From the NCBI RefSeq assembly GCF_004323635.1, contig NZ_CP036515.1:2543501-2607500 (forward strand): DNA of 64,000 nucleotides, read 5' to 3'. The position numbers and the translations under genes were made by a program. The notes below the pieces were generated by a model that saw only the letters and a list, made by a program, of their open reading frames with translations, was not told the DNA's origin and searched no databases. The stretch comes from Lichenihabitans psoromatis. Lineage in GTDB: Bacteria; Pseudomonadota; Alphaproteobacteria; Rhizobiales; Beijerinckiaceae. This document shows positions 36,609 through 45,852 of the stretch, one piece after another. The stretch's first letter is position 1. Each line of letters begins with the position of its first letter.

Positions 36609-37859
36609 GTGCGATTTTCGCTGCTGAACCTGATCCGCCAAAGCTTCGACGCCAACCGGGGCTGGCCGGAGCAGTGGCGCTCGCCCGAACCGAAAGCGTC
36701 CTATGACGCGATCATCATCGGGGGTGGCGGCCATGGCCTCGCCACCGCCTACTATATGGCGGCCGAGCATGGCATGACCAATATCGCGGTGGTCGAAAAG
36801 GGTTGGCTGGGTGGTGGCAACACCGGCCGCAACACCACGATCATCCGCTCCAACTATCTCTGGGAAGAGAGCGAGGCGCTCTACAACCGCGCCATGAACC
36901 TGTGGCAGGATCTGTCGCATGTGCTGAACTACAATGTCATGTATTCGCCGCGCGGCGTCATGATGCTGGCTCACAACACGCATGACGTGCAGGTGTTCAA
37001 GCGGCATGTCCATGCCAACCGCCTCGCCGGCATCGACAACGAATGGTTGAGCCCGGAGGAGGCGCAGGCGTTCTGCCCCATCCTCAACATCTCGCATAAC
37101 CTGCGCTACCCGATCGTCGGCGCAAGCCTGCAGCGTCGGGGCGGTGTCGCGCGGCACGACGCGGTCGCCTGGGGCTATGCCCGCGCAGCCTCGGCGCTCG
37201 GGGTCGATATTTTGCAGAAATGCGAGGTTACGGCGATCCGGCGTGATGCGACCGGCGCCATCAGCGGCATCGACACGACGCGCGGACCGATCGCGACCAA
37301 GCGGCTCGGTGTCGTCGCGGCGGGAAACACCAGCGCCGTGATGCAGATGGCCGACGTGCGGCTGCCGCTGGAGAGCTATCCGCTCCAGGCGCTCGTGTCT
37401 GAGCCGATCAAGCCGATCATGCCCTGTGTGGTCATGTCGAACACGATCCACGCCTACATGTCGCAATCCGACAAGGGCGAGTTGGTGATCGGGGCCGGCA
37501 CGGACGCCTACACGTCCTACAGCCAGACCGGCGGTCTGCATATCGCGACCCATACGCTGGATGCGATCTGCGAGCTGTTTCCGACCGTGCGTCGCCTTCG
37601 CATGTTGCGGAACTGGGGCGGCATCGTCGACGTCACGCCCGACCGATCCCCCATCATCGGCAAGACGCCGGTGCCTGGGCTGTTCGTCAATTGCGGGTGG
37701 GGAACCGGCGGCTTCAAAGCGACGCCCGGATCCGGCAACGTCTTCGCGCATCAGGTCGCGACGGGCGAGCCGCATCCCATCAACGCGCCTTTCTCGCTCG
37801 ACCGGTTCACGACGGGTCGGCTCATCGACGAAGCGGCCGCTGCCGCGGTGGCTCACTGA
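36609..37859 (+). CDS. soxB: Sarcosine oxidase subunit beta
   Basis: Beta subunit of heterotetrameric sarcosine oxidase, which oxidatively demethylates sarcosine to glycine with tetrahydrofolate as formaldehyde acceptor. 416 residues: N-terminal extension, FAD site AIIIGGGGHGLATAYYMA (about 34-51), DAO-fold substrate domain, the GGVARHDAVAW block whose His (about 183) is the likely covalent FMN site by analogy with the corynebacterial enzyme, and C-terminal NCGWGTGGFKATPGSG. GTG start. It opens the soxBDAG operon; soxD follows after 1 bp. Confidence 0.93.
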   Translation: MRFSLLNLIRQSFDANRGWPEQWRSPEPKASYDAIIIGGGGHGLATAYYMAAEHGMTNIAVVEKGWLGGGNTGRNTTIIRSNYLWEESEALYNRAMNLWQDLSHVLNYNVMYSPRGVMMLAHNTHDVQVFKRHVHANRLAGIDNEWLSPEEAQAFCPILNISHNLRYPIVGASLQRRGGVARHDAVAWGYARAASALGVDILQKCEVTAIRRDATGAISGIDTTRGPIATKRLGVVAAGNTSAVMQMADVRLPLESYPLQALVSEPIKPIMPCVVMSNTIHAYMSQSDKGELVIGAGTDAYTSYSQTGGLHIATHTLDAICELFPTVRRLRMLRNWGGIVDVTPDRSPIIGKTPVPGLFVNCGWGTGGFKATPGSGNVFAHQVATGEPHPINAPFSLDRFTTGRLIDEAAAAAVAH

Positions 37860-37860
37860 T

Positions 37861-38190
37861 ATGCTCCTCATTCCCTGCCCATATTGCGGCCCGCGTCCGG
37901 AACTCGAATTTAAACATGGCGGTGAGGCTCATGTGGTCCGCGACCCGAGCGTCGCCTTGGACGCAGACTGGGGCGCGTTCCTCTACACGCGCAGCAACAC
38001 CAAGGGCGTGATCGCCGAGCGCTGGCGGCATGCATCCGGCTGCGGGCGCTTCTTCAACTGCCTGCGCGACACCATGAGCGACATGATCCTGACGACCTAC
38101 AAGGTCGGCGAGCCGCGTCCCGACCTGTCGGCGACGGATGAAGCGTCATTGCCGGGTGAACAATATCCGGCGGCGGAGTCGACCCAATGA
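37861..38190 (+). CDS. soxD: Sarcosine oxidase subunit delta
   Basis: A small zinc-binding subunit of 109 residues. The CPYC motif at residues 6-9, plus Cys in SGCGRFFNC, supply zinc ligands. The FKHGGEAHVVRD and RWRHASGCGRFF blocks match the family. It begins with ATG immediately after the soxB stop; its own stop overlaps the soxA ATG by 4 bp (ATGA). A longer open frame upstream (from 37561) is a shadow of soxB. Confidence 0.93.
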   Translation: MLLIPCPYCGPRPELEFKHGGEAHVVRDPSVALDADWGAFLYTRSNTKGVIAERWRHASGCGRFFNCLRDTMSDMILTTYKVGEPRPDLSATDEASLPGEQYPAAESTQ

Positions 38191-41165
38191 GCGCGCCATA
38201 CCGCACGCCGACCGGAGGACGGATTGACCGCCGTGCGGCGCGCCGCTTCTGGTTCGATGGACGCAGCTTTGAGGGATTAGAGGGCGACACGCTCGCCTCG
38301 GCCTTGCTGAGCCACGGGATCCACTTCGTTGGCCGTTCGTTTAAATATCACCGCCCGCGCGGTTTTCTTGCGGCTGGATCCGAGGAGCCGAACGCGCTCG
38401 CGGTCATCGATCGGGGCACCGGCCGCGAGACCCCGAACCTCCGCATGACGCAGGTCGAGCTCTACGAGGGTCTTGAGGCACGCAGCCAGAACCATTGGCC
38501 CTCGTTGTTCTATGACGTCGGCGCCATCAATGGCATGCTGGCCCCGATCTTCGCGGCGGGTTTCTATTATAAGACCTTCATGGGGCCCCGCTTCATGCGG
38601 GGGCCGGGCGTCTGGACCAAGCTGTTCGAGCCCGCGATCCGCCGCGCCGCCGGTCTCGGGCCGGCCCCGACCGCGCCTGACCCCGACATCTATGCTGGCC
38701 GTTTCGCGCATTGCGACGTGTTGGTGGTCGGCGCCGGACCGGCCGGCCTTGCAGCGACGCTCGCCGCGGCGCGAGCGGGCAAACGCGTGATTCTCTGCGA
38801 CGAGGGGAGTGAATTCGGCGGCTCGCTTCTGTCCGAGCCTCACCTCACAATCGACGGACAGCCTGCGGCGGATTGGCTGCTTGCAGCCCTGGCCAACCTC
38901 GGCGCGATGGCAAACGTGACGCTGCTGCCCCGCACCCAGGCATTCGGCTATTACGGCCATAACCTCGTGGCTTTGACCGAGCGGCTGACCGACCATCTCG
39001 CCTCAAACGATCGTCCCACCCCGCGCGAGCGGATGTGGCAGGTCCGGGCCAAGGAGGTCGTGCTCGCGACCGGAGCGATCGAGCGGCCGCTGGTCTTCCC
39101 CGGAAACGATCGTCCAGGCGTGATGCTGGCCGGTTCGGCCCGCGTGTTCCTCAACCGCTATGGCGTGAAGGTCGGCCATCGCGTCTTGGTCGCGACGGCG
39201 CATGACAGCGCTTATCGTGCAGCGCTCGATCTCAGGGCTGCCGGCGCCGAGATCGCCGCGATCCTCGATCTGCGCCAGCACCCGAGCGGGCCGCTCGTCG
39301 CCGAGGCGGAAGCTGTCGGCATTCGTATTCTGCGCGGCGCGACCGTCACGGGCACCAAGGGCTATTGGCGCGTCAGCGAGGCAACGGTTGGTCACGTCTC
39401 CGGCGAGTATGTGACGGACCTCGAGACCATCGCATGCGACGCGCTGCTCATGAGTGGCGGCTGGACGCCGTCGATCCATCTTTTCTCGCAATCGCGCGGC
39501 GTCGTTGCCTTCGACGAGGCGAGTGGCATGTTCCTGCCCGATAAAGCCGTCCAGGCGCAGCGCTCCGTCGGGGGCTGCCGTGGCGTATTCGGTATCGCGG
39601 ACGCCCTGTCGGACGGCGATGCGACGGGCCGCCCCTTCACGGTGCTGGGCGACGATCAGCATGGCCCTGGCGGGTTCATCGGGGCTTTGCCGCAGACCGG
39701 CGATGGCGCGCGCGCCAAGGCGTTCGTCGATTTCCAGAATGACGTGACCGCCAAGGACATCAAGCTCGCGACGCGCGAGGGCTTCCGCTCGATCGAGCAT
39801 ATCAAGCGATACACCACGACCGGCATGGCGACCGATCAGGGCAAAACATCGAACCTCAATGCGCTGGCGATCGCCGCAAAGGCCCTCAACGAACCCGTGC
39901 CGGCGGTGGGACTGACGACCTTCCGCCAGCCGTTTACGCCTGTGACCTTCGGCAGTTTCGCCGGCATGTCGCGCGGACAATTGTTCGATCCGATTCGCAA
40001 GACGCCGATCCATGACTGGGCGGTGGCGCGCGGCGCGCGGTTCGAGGATGTCGCGCTGTGGAAGCGGGCCCATTATTTCCCCGAGGCGGGTGAGGACATG
40101 CATGCGGCGGTGGCGCGGGAATGTCGCCGCACGCGGGAGAGCGCCGGCCTGTTCGACGCCTCGACTCTCGGCAAGATCGAGGTGGTTGGGCCCGATGCGG
40201 CCGAGTTCCTTAATCGGCTCTATCCGAATGCTTGGCTCAAGCTCGGTGTCGGCCGCTGCCGCTATGGATTGATGCTGAACGAAGCCGGGTTCGTGATGGA
40301 TGACGGCGTCGTTGGGCGACTGTCGCAGGACCGTTTCCACGTGACGACCACAACCGGGGGCGCACCTCGCGTGCTGGCCCATATGGAGGATTATCTCCAG
40401 ACCGAGTTTCCCGATCTCAAGGTCTGGTTGACGTCCACCACAGATCAATGGGCCGTCATCGCGGTGCAGGGTCCCCGCGCGCGCGACATTCTCGCGCCGC
40501 TGATCGAGGATGTGGATCTGGCGCCTGCCGCCATGCCGCATATGGCGATCCGCGAGGGTCACATCGGTGGCGTACCGATGCGGCTGTTCCGGGTGAGTTT
40601 CACGGGCGAACTCGGCTTCGAGGTGAATGTGCCGGCCGATTACGGCCGCGCCGTCTGGGAGGCGATCTGGGCCGAGGCGAAGCGCTACGACGCCGTCGCC
40701 TATGGCACGGAGGCGATGCATGTCTTGCGCGCCGAAAAGGGCTACATCATCGTCGGGCAGGAGACGGACGGCACAGCGACGCCGGACGATGTCGGGCTTG
40801 GCGGCATGATCTCGGCCAGCAAGCCCGATTTCGTCGGTAAACGGTCTCTGGCTCGCCCCTTCCTGATGGAGGCGGGGCGCAAGCAATTGGTCGGTCTGCT
40901 CACGCTCGATCCAACCGTGGTGCTGGACGAGGGCGCCCAAGTGGTTCCCGTATCCGACGCGCCCATCGGCACGCATGCGATCGGCAACGTCACATCATCC
41001 TACGCAAGCGCGGTTTTGGGCCGATCGATCGCGATCGCGATGGTCGAAGGTGGTCGCGCTCGGCTTGGCGAGACGATCTATATTCCAATGGCGAGTGGTT
41101 CGATCGTGGCCAAAGTCACGACGCCGGTCTTCTACGATCCGCAAGGAGAACGCCTGAATGGTTGA
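38187..41165 (+). CDS. soxA: Sarcosine oxidase subunit alpha
   Basis: The large subunit, 992 residues. N-terminal 2Fe-2S-like fold without a full cluster motif (RRFWFDGRSFEGLEGDTLASALLSHG), NAD/FAD Rossmann module (CDVLVVGAGPAGLAATLAAARAG, about 175-200), a second nucleotide segment around residue 290-330 and a C-terminal aminomethyltransferase (GcvT-like) half from about residue 610 that binds folate (GLMLNEAGFVMDDGVVGRL). The 3' end overlaps soxG by 8 bp. Together with SoxB, SoxD and SoxG it channels the one-carbon unit to tetrahydrofolate. Confidence 0.93.
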   Translation: MSAPYRTPTGGRIDRRAARRFWFDGRSFEGLEGDTLASALLSHGIHFVGRSFKYHRPRGFLAAGSEEPNALAVIDRGTGRETPNLRMTQVELYEGLEARSQNHWPSLFYDVGAINGMLAPIFAAGFYYKTFMGPRFMRGPGVWTKLFEPAIRRAAGLGPAPTAPDPDIYAGRFAHCDVLVVGAGPAGLAATLAAARAGKRVILCDEGSEFGGSLLSEPHLTIDGQPAADWLLAALANLGAMANVTLLPRTQAFGYYGHNLVALTERLTDHLASNDRPTPRERMWQVRAKEVVLATGAIERPLVFPGNDRPGVMLAGSARVFLNRYGVKVGHRVLVATAHDSAYRAALDLRAAGAEIAAILDLRQHPSGPLVAEAEAVGIRILRGATVTGTKGYWRVSEATVGHVSGEYVTDLETIACDALLMSGGWTPSIHLFSQSRGVVAFDEASGMFLPDKAVQAQRSVGGCRGVFGIADALSDGDATGRPFTVLGDDQHGPGGFIGALPQTGDGARAKAFVDFQNDVTAKDIKLATREGFRSIEHIKRYTTTGMATDQGKTSNLNALAIAAKALNEPVPAVGLTTFRQPFTPVTFGSFAGMSRGQLFDPIRKTPIHDWAVARGARFEDVALWKRAHYFPEAGEDMHAAVARECRRTRESAGLFDASTLGKIEVVGPDAAEFLNRLYPNAWLKLGVGRCRYGLMLNEAGFVMDDGVVGRLSQDRFHVTTTTGGAPRVLAHMEDYLQTEFPDLKVWLTSTTDQWAVIAVQGPRARDILAPLIEDVDLAPAAMPHMAIREGHIGGVPMRLFRVSFTGELGFEVNVPADYGRAVWEAIWAEAKRYDAVAYGTEAMHVLRAEKGYIIVGQETDGTATPDDVGLGGMISASKPDFVGKRSLARPFLMEAGRKQLVGLLTLDPTVVLDEGAQVVPVSDAPIGTHAIGNVTSSYASAVLGRSIAIAMVEGGRARLGETIYIPMASGSIVAKVTTPVFYDPQGERLNG

Positions 41166-41709
41166 GGCGGCCAAAATCCTCGAGCGCGTCAGCCCACTCG
41201 CCGACCAAAAGACCGTGTCGTTCGGCTTGCTTCCTCCCATGACGCGACTGTCGGCGCGTGGGGGTGCCGAGGCGGCCCTGCGTTTCAGCCGCGCCTTTGG
41301 AACCTCATTGTCGGCGGATGCACTCAAGGCCACCCAGGCCGGCGATCGTGCGGCGCTCTGGCTCGGGCCGGACGAATGGCTCCTGATTGCACCGCTGGAC
41401 GACAGGCTCGCGGGCAGCATTGAAGGCGGCCTCGCTGGCGAACCAGGCTGCATCGTCGATATTTCGCACCGGCAAGTCGGCATCGAGGTGACCGGCACCG
41501 CCGCCACCGAGGTCCTGAACGCGGGATGTCCGCTCGATCTCGACCTTGCGGCTTTTCCGGTCGGCATGTGCACCCGGACGGTGTTGGCCAAAGCCGATGT
41601 CGTTCTGTGGCGCCTCGCGCCTGACCACTTCCGCCTCGAGTGCTGGCGGTCTTTCGCGCCCTATTGCTTCGACTTTCTGAAACAAGCGGCCGACGATTGC
41701 GGCTGTTGA
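41158..41709 (+). CDS. soxG: Sarcosine oxidase subunit gamma
   Basis: A 183-residue gamma subunit, distantly related to the GcvT fold. Typical pieces are ALWLGPDEWLLIA, VDISHRQVGIEVTG and the C-terminal RSFAPYCFDFL. It completes the operon and ends 5 bp before a perfect hairpin shared with the convergent CobW gene. No glyA, formyl-THF hydrolase (purU) or regulator gene is present nearby, although these often accompany sox genes. Confidence 0.9.
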   Translation: MVEAAKILERVSPLADQKTVSFGLLPPMTRLSARGGAEAALRFSRAFGTSLSADALKATQAGDRAALWLGPDEWLLIAPLDDRLAGSIEGGLAGEPGCIVDISHRQVGIEVTGTAATEVLNAGCPLDLDLAAFPVGMCTRTVLAKADVVLWRLAPDHFRLECWRSFAPYCFDFLKQAADDCGC

Positions 41710-41713
41710 CGTC

Positions 41714-41745
41714 ACCCTGATGGTGCGGGGTCGCACCATCAGGGT
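41714..41745. terminator. Perfect bidirectional hairpin terminator
   Basis: ACCCTGATGGTGCG (41714-41727) pairs perfectly with CGCACCATCAGGGT (41732-41745): a 14-bp stem with a 4-nt loop. It sits 5 bp after the soxG stop and 14 bp from the convergent CobW stop, so it can end transcription from both sides. No long T run follows on either strand. Confidence 0.85.
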
Positions 41746-41758
41746 TGAGTGCTTTGGC

Positions 41759-42805
41759 TTAGGCCGCGCAGGCCAGGAAGCCCTTGCGGATCTCCTCGAT
41801 CGGCAGATCACGGCCGATAAACACGACCTTCGAGGTTCGCTTCTCCCCCTCTTTCCAATCGCGCTGGGTGTCGCCATCCAGCATCATGTGAACGCCCTGG
41901 AAGACGAAACGCTTGGGTTCGTTTTTGAACGCCAGAATGCCTTTGGAACGCAGGATCTTGCCGCCTTCGGTCTGCACGAGATGGTTGATCCAGGGCATGA
42001 ACTTGTTCGGATCGACGTCGCCCTCGTGGACCATTGCGACCGATTGCATGTCTTCGTCGTGATAATGCTTGGCGCCGCCGTGGCCATGCGCATGGACGTG
42101 TCCATGGTCGTGATCATGATGGTCATGGTCGTGGTCGTGGCCATGGTCATGGTCATGATCGTCGGTCTCGAGGAAATCCGGCTCGATTTCGAGAATGCGA
42201 TCGAGGTCGAAGGCATTGCGGTTGAGAACGGCGTCGAGGTCGACCGCGCAATTCTTGACCTTGTGCAGCTTGGCATAGGGGTTGATGGCGCGGATCCGGG
42301 CCTGAACCTCGCGTAACTCCTCGTCCGACACCAGATCGATTTTGTTCAAGACGATGACGTCCGCGAAGGCGATCTGATTCTTGGCCTCGGGCGCATCCTT
42401 CAGGCGGGCGCTAAGCCATTTGGCATCGGCGACCGTCACGATCGCATCGAGGCGGGCGTTATCCTGCACGTCCTGATCGACGAAGAAGGTCTGGGCCACG
42501 GGAGCCGGGTCGGCGAGGCCAGTCGTCTCGATAATGATCGCGTCGAACTTGCCGCGGCGTTTCATCAAGCCTTCGAGGATGCGGATCAGATCGCCGCGAA
42601 CGGTGCAGCAGATGCATCCGTTGTTCATCTCGAATACTTCTTCGTCGGCGCCGACCACCAACTCATTGTCGATCCCGATCTCGCCGAATTCGTTGACGAT
42701 GACGGCGAATTTTTTGCCATGGTCCTCGGTGAGGATGCGGTTGAGCAGAGTCGTCTTGCCGGCGCCGAGGTAGCCGGTCAGCACCGTGACGGGGATCTTG
42801 TCCAT
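41759..42805 (-). CDS. CobW/COG0523 GTPase, likely zinc metallochaperone
   Basis: A 348-residue G3E-family GTPase. Walker [13 protein letters not shown] (about 11-22), the COG0523 metal motif CICC in [11 protein letters not shown] (about 66-69), Walker B-type [13 protein letters not shown], base-recognition motif VLNKIDLV, and a very His/Asp-rich linker (about 213-250) before the C-terminal CobW domain. The His-rich linker is typical of zinc-related members (YjiA/ZigA/ZNG1-like). An 18-bp dyad like a Zur/Fur site lies 30 bp upstream. No cobalamin genes are nearby, so a zinc role is more likely than a cobalt role. Confidence 0.88.
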   Translation of the reverse strand: MDKIPVTVLTGYLGAGKTTLLNRILTEDHGKKFAVIVNEFGEIGIDNELVVGADEEVFEMNNGCICCTVRGDLIRILEGLMKRRGKFDAIIIETTGLADPAPVAQTFFVDQDVQDNARLDAIVTVADAKWLSARLKDAPEAKNQIAFADVIVLNKIDLVSDEELREVQARIRAINPYAKLHKVKNCAVDLDAVLNRNAFDLDRILEIEPDFLETDDHDHDHGHDHDHDHHDHDHGHVHAHGHGGAKHYHDEDMQSVAMVHEGDVDPNKFMPWINHLVQTEGGKILRSKGILAFKNEPKRFVFQGVHMMLDGDTQRDWKEGEKRTSKVVFIGRDLPIEEIRKGFLACAA

Positions 42806-42834
42806 TCTGGTCTCCGAGGGAAGTTCTGTCGCAA

Positions 42835-42852
42835 CGATGTTAGCTTATATCG
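42835..42852. promoter_or_regulatory. Zur/Fur-like dyad upstream of the CobW gene
   Basis: CGATGTTAGCTTATATCG is an imperfect palindrome (14 of 18 bases self-complementary) located 30-47 bp upstream of the CobW ATG. ATGTTA half-sites resemble published Zur boxes. This is consistent with zinc-responsive repression of a COG0523 gene, but it is inferred from one site only. Confidence 0.4.
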
Positions 42853-42952
42853 GAGCTTCGGCCGCCGATGAAAGCCCTGTCCGACGCGATAAGCGGGGGG
42901 AATGGGTCCATTCTCAAGCCGTCGACTTCAACCCATGAAGGGAGCCACGACG

Positions 42953-43696
42953 ATGCCCTACCGATCCCGCCGGTCTGGATGTCACCATCCGTTCACGCGT
43001 CGTCACCTGTTTGCAATCGCGGCGGCCGGGCTCGCCGTCACGGCGTTGCCGATCTCAGCGACCGGTGCGACCTCCGATGTGGTCGAGACCGATGAGGAAC
43101 CGCATCATCACGTCATTTTCCAGAACGGCGTCATCCGGCTGATGCGCGTGCTGATCCCCGCCGGGAAAGCGACCTTATGGCATGAGCATACGCATGATTA
43201 TGCCGTCACAGTCATCGGCGGCAGCACGGTTCACACCGGGTCGCGCGAGGACGGATCCTCCATGGACGGCGAGATGACGACCGGCTCGGTCATCTACGGC
43301 GCGTATCAAGACAAACACGCCATCCGGCGCATCACCAACACCGGACCCGACCTTCTTCACCAGATCGCGTTCGAGTTGCTGCGACCGAGCGCCGGTGACT
43401 TCGGCAAGGCGGATCGTTCCGAAGCGAGCGTGTTCGCGCTGGTGCTTGACGAGCAGCGTCTGAAAGCGTGGCATCTGACGCTCGAGGCAGGCGCCTCGAC
43501 CCCGATCTACCGGCAAGATGGGCCGGGCGTGCGCGTCGTCCTCTCGGGCCGACGGATCATCGAGACCAAGCCCGGTGAGATTGGGCATGAGGGGGTCGTG
43601 CAGGCCGGAGATGCAGCCTTCACCTTGCCGGCGACGCGAGTCCTGACCAATGCCGGTCCGACCCAATTGAGCCTGATCGAGTTCGAGTTGCGGTGA
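42953..43696 (+). CDS. Tat-exported cupin (bicupin-like) protein
   Basis: A 247-residue protein with a twin-arginine signal (TRRHLFAIAAAGLAVTALPISATG). The mature part has two cupin-like halves: the first is His-rich (HHHVIFQNGVIRLMRVLIPAGKATLWHEHTHDYAVTVIGG), the second weaker (AWHLTLEAGASTPIY ... VVLSGRRI). GGGAG precedes the chosen ATG; an upstream in-frame ATG at 42902 is less likely. Tat export suggests a folded, metal-loaded periplasmic protein. It is divergent from the CobW gene and may share zinc-linked control through the dyad at 42835, though this is speculative. Confidence 0.8.
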   Translation: MPYRSRRSGCHHPFTRRHLFAIAAAGLAVTALPISATGATSDVVETDEEPHHHVIFQNGVIRLMRVLIPAGKATLWHEHTHDYAVTVIGGSTVHTGSREDGSSMDGEMTTGSVIYGAYQDKHAIRRITNTGPDLLHQIAFELLRPSAGDFGKADRSEASVFALVLDEQRLKAWHLTLEAGASTPIYRQDGPGVRVVLSGRRIIETKPGEIGHEGVVQAGDAAFTLPATRVLTNAGPTQLSLIEFELR

Positions 43697-43706
43697 GCCG
43701 GCTCGA

Positions 43707-43730
43707 TCTCGATCAGCATTAGGATCGAGA
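43707..43730. terminator. Hairpin between the convergent cupin and galU genes
   Basis: TCTCGATC (43707-43714) and GATCGAGA (43723-43730) form a perfect 8-bp stem with an 8-nt loop. It fits in the 37-bp gap between two convergent stops and so is probably a bidirectional terminator. Confidence 0.55.
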
Positions 43731-43733
43731 GGT

Positions 43734-44618
43734 TTACAGCGTACCGACGATCTTCTTCAGCTCCGCCCTGAGGCCTTCGGCCAGTTCGGGGCGTGCCATG
43801 GCAAAAGCGATGTTGGCGGCCAGGAAGCCAAGCTTCGAGCCCGTATCATAGGTTTTGCCATCGAAGCGAACGCCATGAAACGCCTGATTCTTGGCGAGCT
43901 TGATCATCGCGTCGGTCAGCTGGATCTCGCCGCCCGCGCCCTTCTCGGCATCCTTCAACGCTGCGAAGATCGAAGGGTCCAAGATGTACCGGCCCGATAT
44001 AATCGAGGTCGACGGGGCGGTGCCTTTTGCCGGCTTCTCGACCATGCCGGTGATCTCGAAATTATGGCCGTCATCCTTGCCGATCGAAACGACGCCATAT
44101 TGATGCGTCTCCTCCATCGGGACTTCCTCGACCGCGATGACGTTGCCGCCATGCTGGTTGTAAGTCTCGATACATTGGGCGAGGCAGCGGCTGCCGCGGC
44201 CACCCTGCATGGTGATCATGTCGGGCAATAACACCGCGAAGGGCTCGTCACCAATGATTTCACGCGCGCACCACACGGCATGGCCGAGGCCAAGCGGGGC
44301 TTGCTGGCGCGTGAAGCTCGTCGTGCCGGCCGGGGGCAGGTCGGCCATCAAGGCCTCGTATTCCTTCATCTTGCCGCGCGCCTGAAGCGTTGATTCAAGC
44401 TCGTAGGCCATGTCGAAATGATCTTCGATGACGGCCTTGTTGCGGCCGGTCACGAAGATGAAATGCTCGATCCCCGCTTCCCTGGCTTCGTCGACCACAT
44501 GTTGCAGAACGGGGCGGTCCACAACCGTCATCATTTCCTTCGGAACCGATTTGGTCGCGGGCAGGAACCGTGTACCAAGACCGGCGACGGGGAAAACCGC
44601 TTTGCGAATGCGCTTCAT
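43734..44618 (-). CDS. galU: UTP-glucose-1-phosphate uridylyltransferase
   Basis: Makes UDP-glucose, the donor for glucans and the precursor of UDP-galactose and UDP-glucuronate. About 294 residues. The start MKRIRKAVFPVAGLGTRFLPATKSVPKEM contains the nucleotide-binding loop. Other motifs: EHFIFVTGRNKAVIEDHFD, FAVLLPDMI and MVEKPAKGTAPS. ATG 44618 is preferred over 44651. Divergent from galE, which lies 155 bp away. The pair should supply UDP-sugars to the EPS island about 27 kb upstream. Confidence 0.94.
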   Translation of the reverse strand: MKRIRKAVFPVAGLGTRFLPATKSVPKEMMTVVDRPVLQHVVDEAREAGIEHFIFVTGRNKAVIEDHFDMAYELESTLQARGKMKEYEALMADLPPAGTTSFTRQQAPLGLGHAVWCAREIIGDEPFAVLLPDMITMQGGRGSRCLAQCIETYNQHGGNVIAVEEVPMEETHQYGVVSIGKDDGHNFEITGMVEKPAKGTAPSTSIISGRYILDPSIFAALKDAEKGAGGEIQLTDAMIKLAKNQAFHGVRFDGKTYDTGSKLGFLAANIAFAMARPELAEGLRAELKKIVGTL

Positions 44619-44669
44619 GAACGATCCAATAGGCGAGCGGCCGAAAATCATGGCCGGGGGCTGGACGGA

Positions 44670-44687
44670 GCCTAGCTGAGGCTAGGC
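44670..44687. promoter_or_regulatory. Inverted repeat in the galU-galE intergenic region
   Basis: GCCTAGC (44670-44676) and GCTAGGC (44681-44687) form a perfect 7-bp stem with a TGAG loop, midway between the divergent starts. It may be an operator shared by both genes or a transcript hairpin. Confidence 0.35.
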
Positions 44688-44773
44688 GATGACTATCGTA
44701 CAGCAAGCGTTAAGAACGCGTCGCTGTGATGAAGGCCACATCCTTAAACGACGAGCGTGGGAGAAAGATCGAC

Positions 44774-45760
44774 ATGACGGTTCTTGTGACGGGCGGAGCA
44801 GGCTACATCGGTAGTCACATGGTGCTCGACCTGATCGACTCGGGCGAGACCGTCGTGGTGGTCGACAATCTATCCACGGGGTTTCGGGACGCGGTTCCAA
44901 ACGGGGTCGTGTTCGCCGAGGGTGATTTCGGCGACGAGGCGGTTGTGACAAGTGTGATCGAGCGTTACGACGTCAACGCCATCGCGCATTTCGCCGCCAA
45001 GATCGTCGTCCCGGATTCGGTGTCCGATCCGCTTGGATATTATCTCAACAACACCGCCAAGGCGCGGAGCCTCATTGCCGTGGCGGTCGCGACCGGCGTC
45101 AAACACTTCATCTTTTCGTCGACCGCGGCGGTCTATGGAAATGTCGGCAGCGAGGCCGTGTCTGAAGAGACGCCGCTCGCACCTGTTTCGCCCTATGGCC
45201 GGTCGAAGTTGATGGTCGAGTGGATGCTCGCCGATACGGCCGCGGCCCATGATCTCCGCTACGTGGTGCTGCGCTATTTCAATGTGGCTGGGGCGGATCC
45301 GCAGGGCCGGGCCGGTCAATCGATGCGGGATGCGACCCACCTGATCAAGGTCGCGGTGCAGGCGGCGCTCGGGCGGCGCAAGGGCCTGCAGATCTATGGG
45401 ACCGATTATGAGACGCCCGACGGCACCTGCCTTCGCGACTATATCCAGGTCAGCGACCTCGTCGGCGCTCACATGGATGCGCTGCGCTACCTTCGCGCGG
45501 GCGGCGATAATCTCACCTGCAACTGCGGCTACGCGAAGGGCTTCTCGGTCAGCGAGGTGATCGAGGTGGTGAAACGCGTGTCCGGCGTCGATTTCCCCGT
45601 CACGCGGGTCGGGCGACGAGCGGGCGATCCGGCCGCTATCGTGGCCCGCAACGATCGTGTCCGCGAGACATTAGGCTGGGTTCCGCGCTACGACGATCTT
45701 GGCACGATCGTCGAGCAGGCGCTGGCCTGGGAGCGCCGACTGCATAATCGCGAGGTCTGA
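44774..45760 (+). CDS. galE: UDP-glucose 4-epimerase
   Basis: Converts UDP-glucose and UDP-galactose through a bound NAD. 328 residues from MTVLVTGGAGYIGSHMVLDL; the Rossmann motif GGAGYIG, catalytic Ser region FSSTAAVYG, YxxxK in SPYGRSKLMVEWML, and RYFNVAGADP are all present. GGGAGAAAG lies just upstream of ATG 44774. The frame is open to 44726, but those residues are not family-like. Functionally paired with the divergent galU. The product UDP-galactose can feed the ExoY-type initiating transferase. Confidence 0.94.
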   Translation: MTVLVTGGAGYIGSHMVLDLIDSGETVVVVDNLSTGFRDAVPNGVVFAEGDFGDEAVVTSVIERYDVNAIAHFAAKIVVPDSVSDPLGYYLNNTAKARSLIAVAVATGVKHFIFSSTAAVYGNVGSEAVSEETPLAPVSPYGRSKLMVEWMLADTAAAHDLRYVVLRYFNVAGADPQGRAGQSMRDATHLIKVAVQAALGRRKGLQIYGTDYETPDGTCLRDYIQVSDLVGAHMDALRYLRAGGDNLTCNCGYAKGFSVSEVIEVVKRVSGVDFPVTRVGRRAGDPAAIVARNDRVRETLGWVPRYDDLGTIVEQALAWERRLHNREV

Positions 45761-45852
45761 CGACGGGCCGCGAGTTGCGGTTTGTCTGGTGTCGCACCAT
45801 CTTTCCAATGAAGTCTTCTGCCGGCCGTGGCCGTGCGACCAAGGGGTTGGGC

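Noticed and set aside
38187..41165. soxA read as two fused genes (oxidoreductase plus GcvT)
   Set aside because: This two-part architecture is normal for the alpha subunit of heterotetrameric sarcosine oxidase.
42100..42180. Repetitive CATGGTCGTG-type DNA that resembles a minisatellite
   Set aside because: It simply encodes the His/Asp-rich linker of the CobW GTPase; codon repetition explains it.
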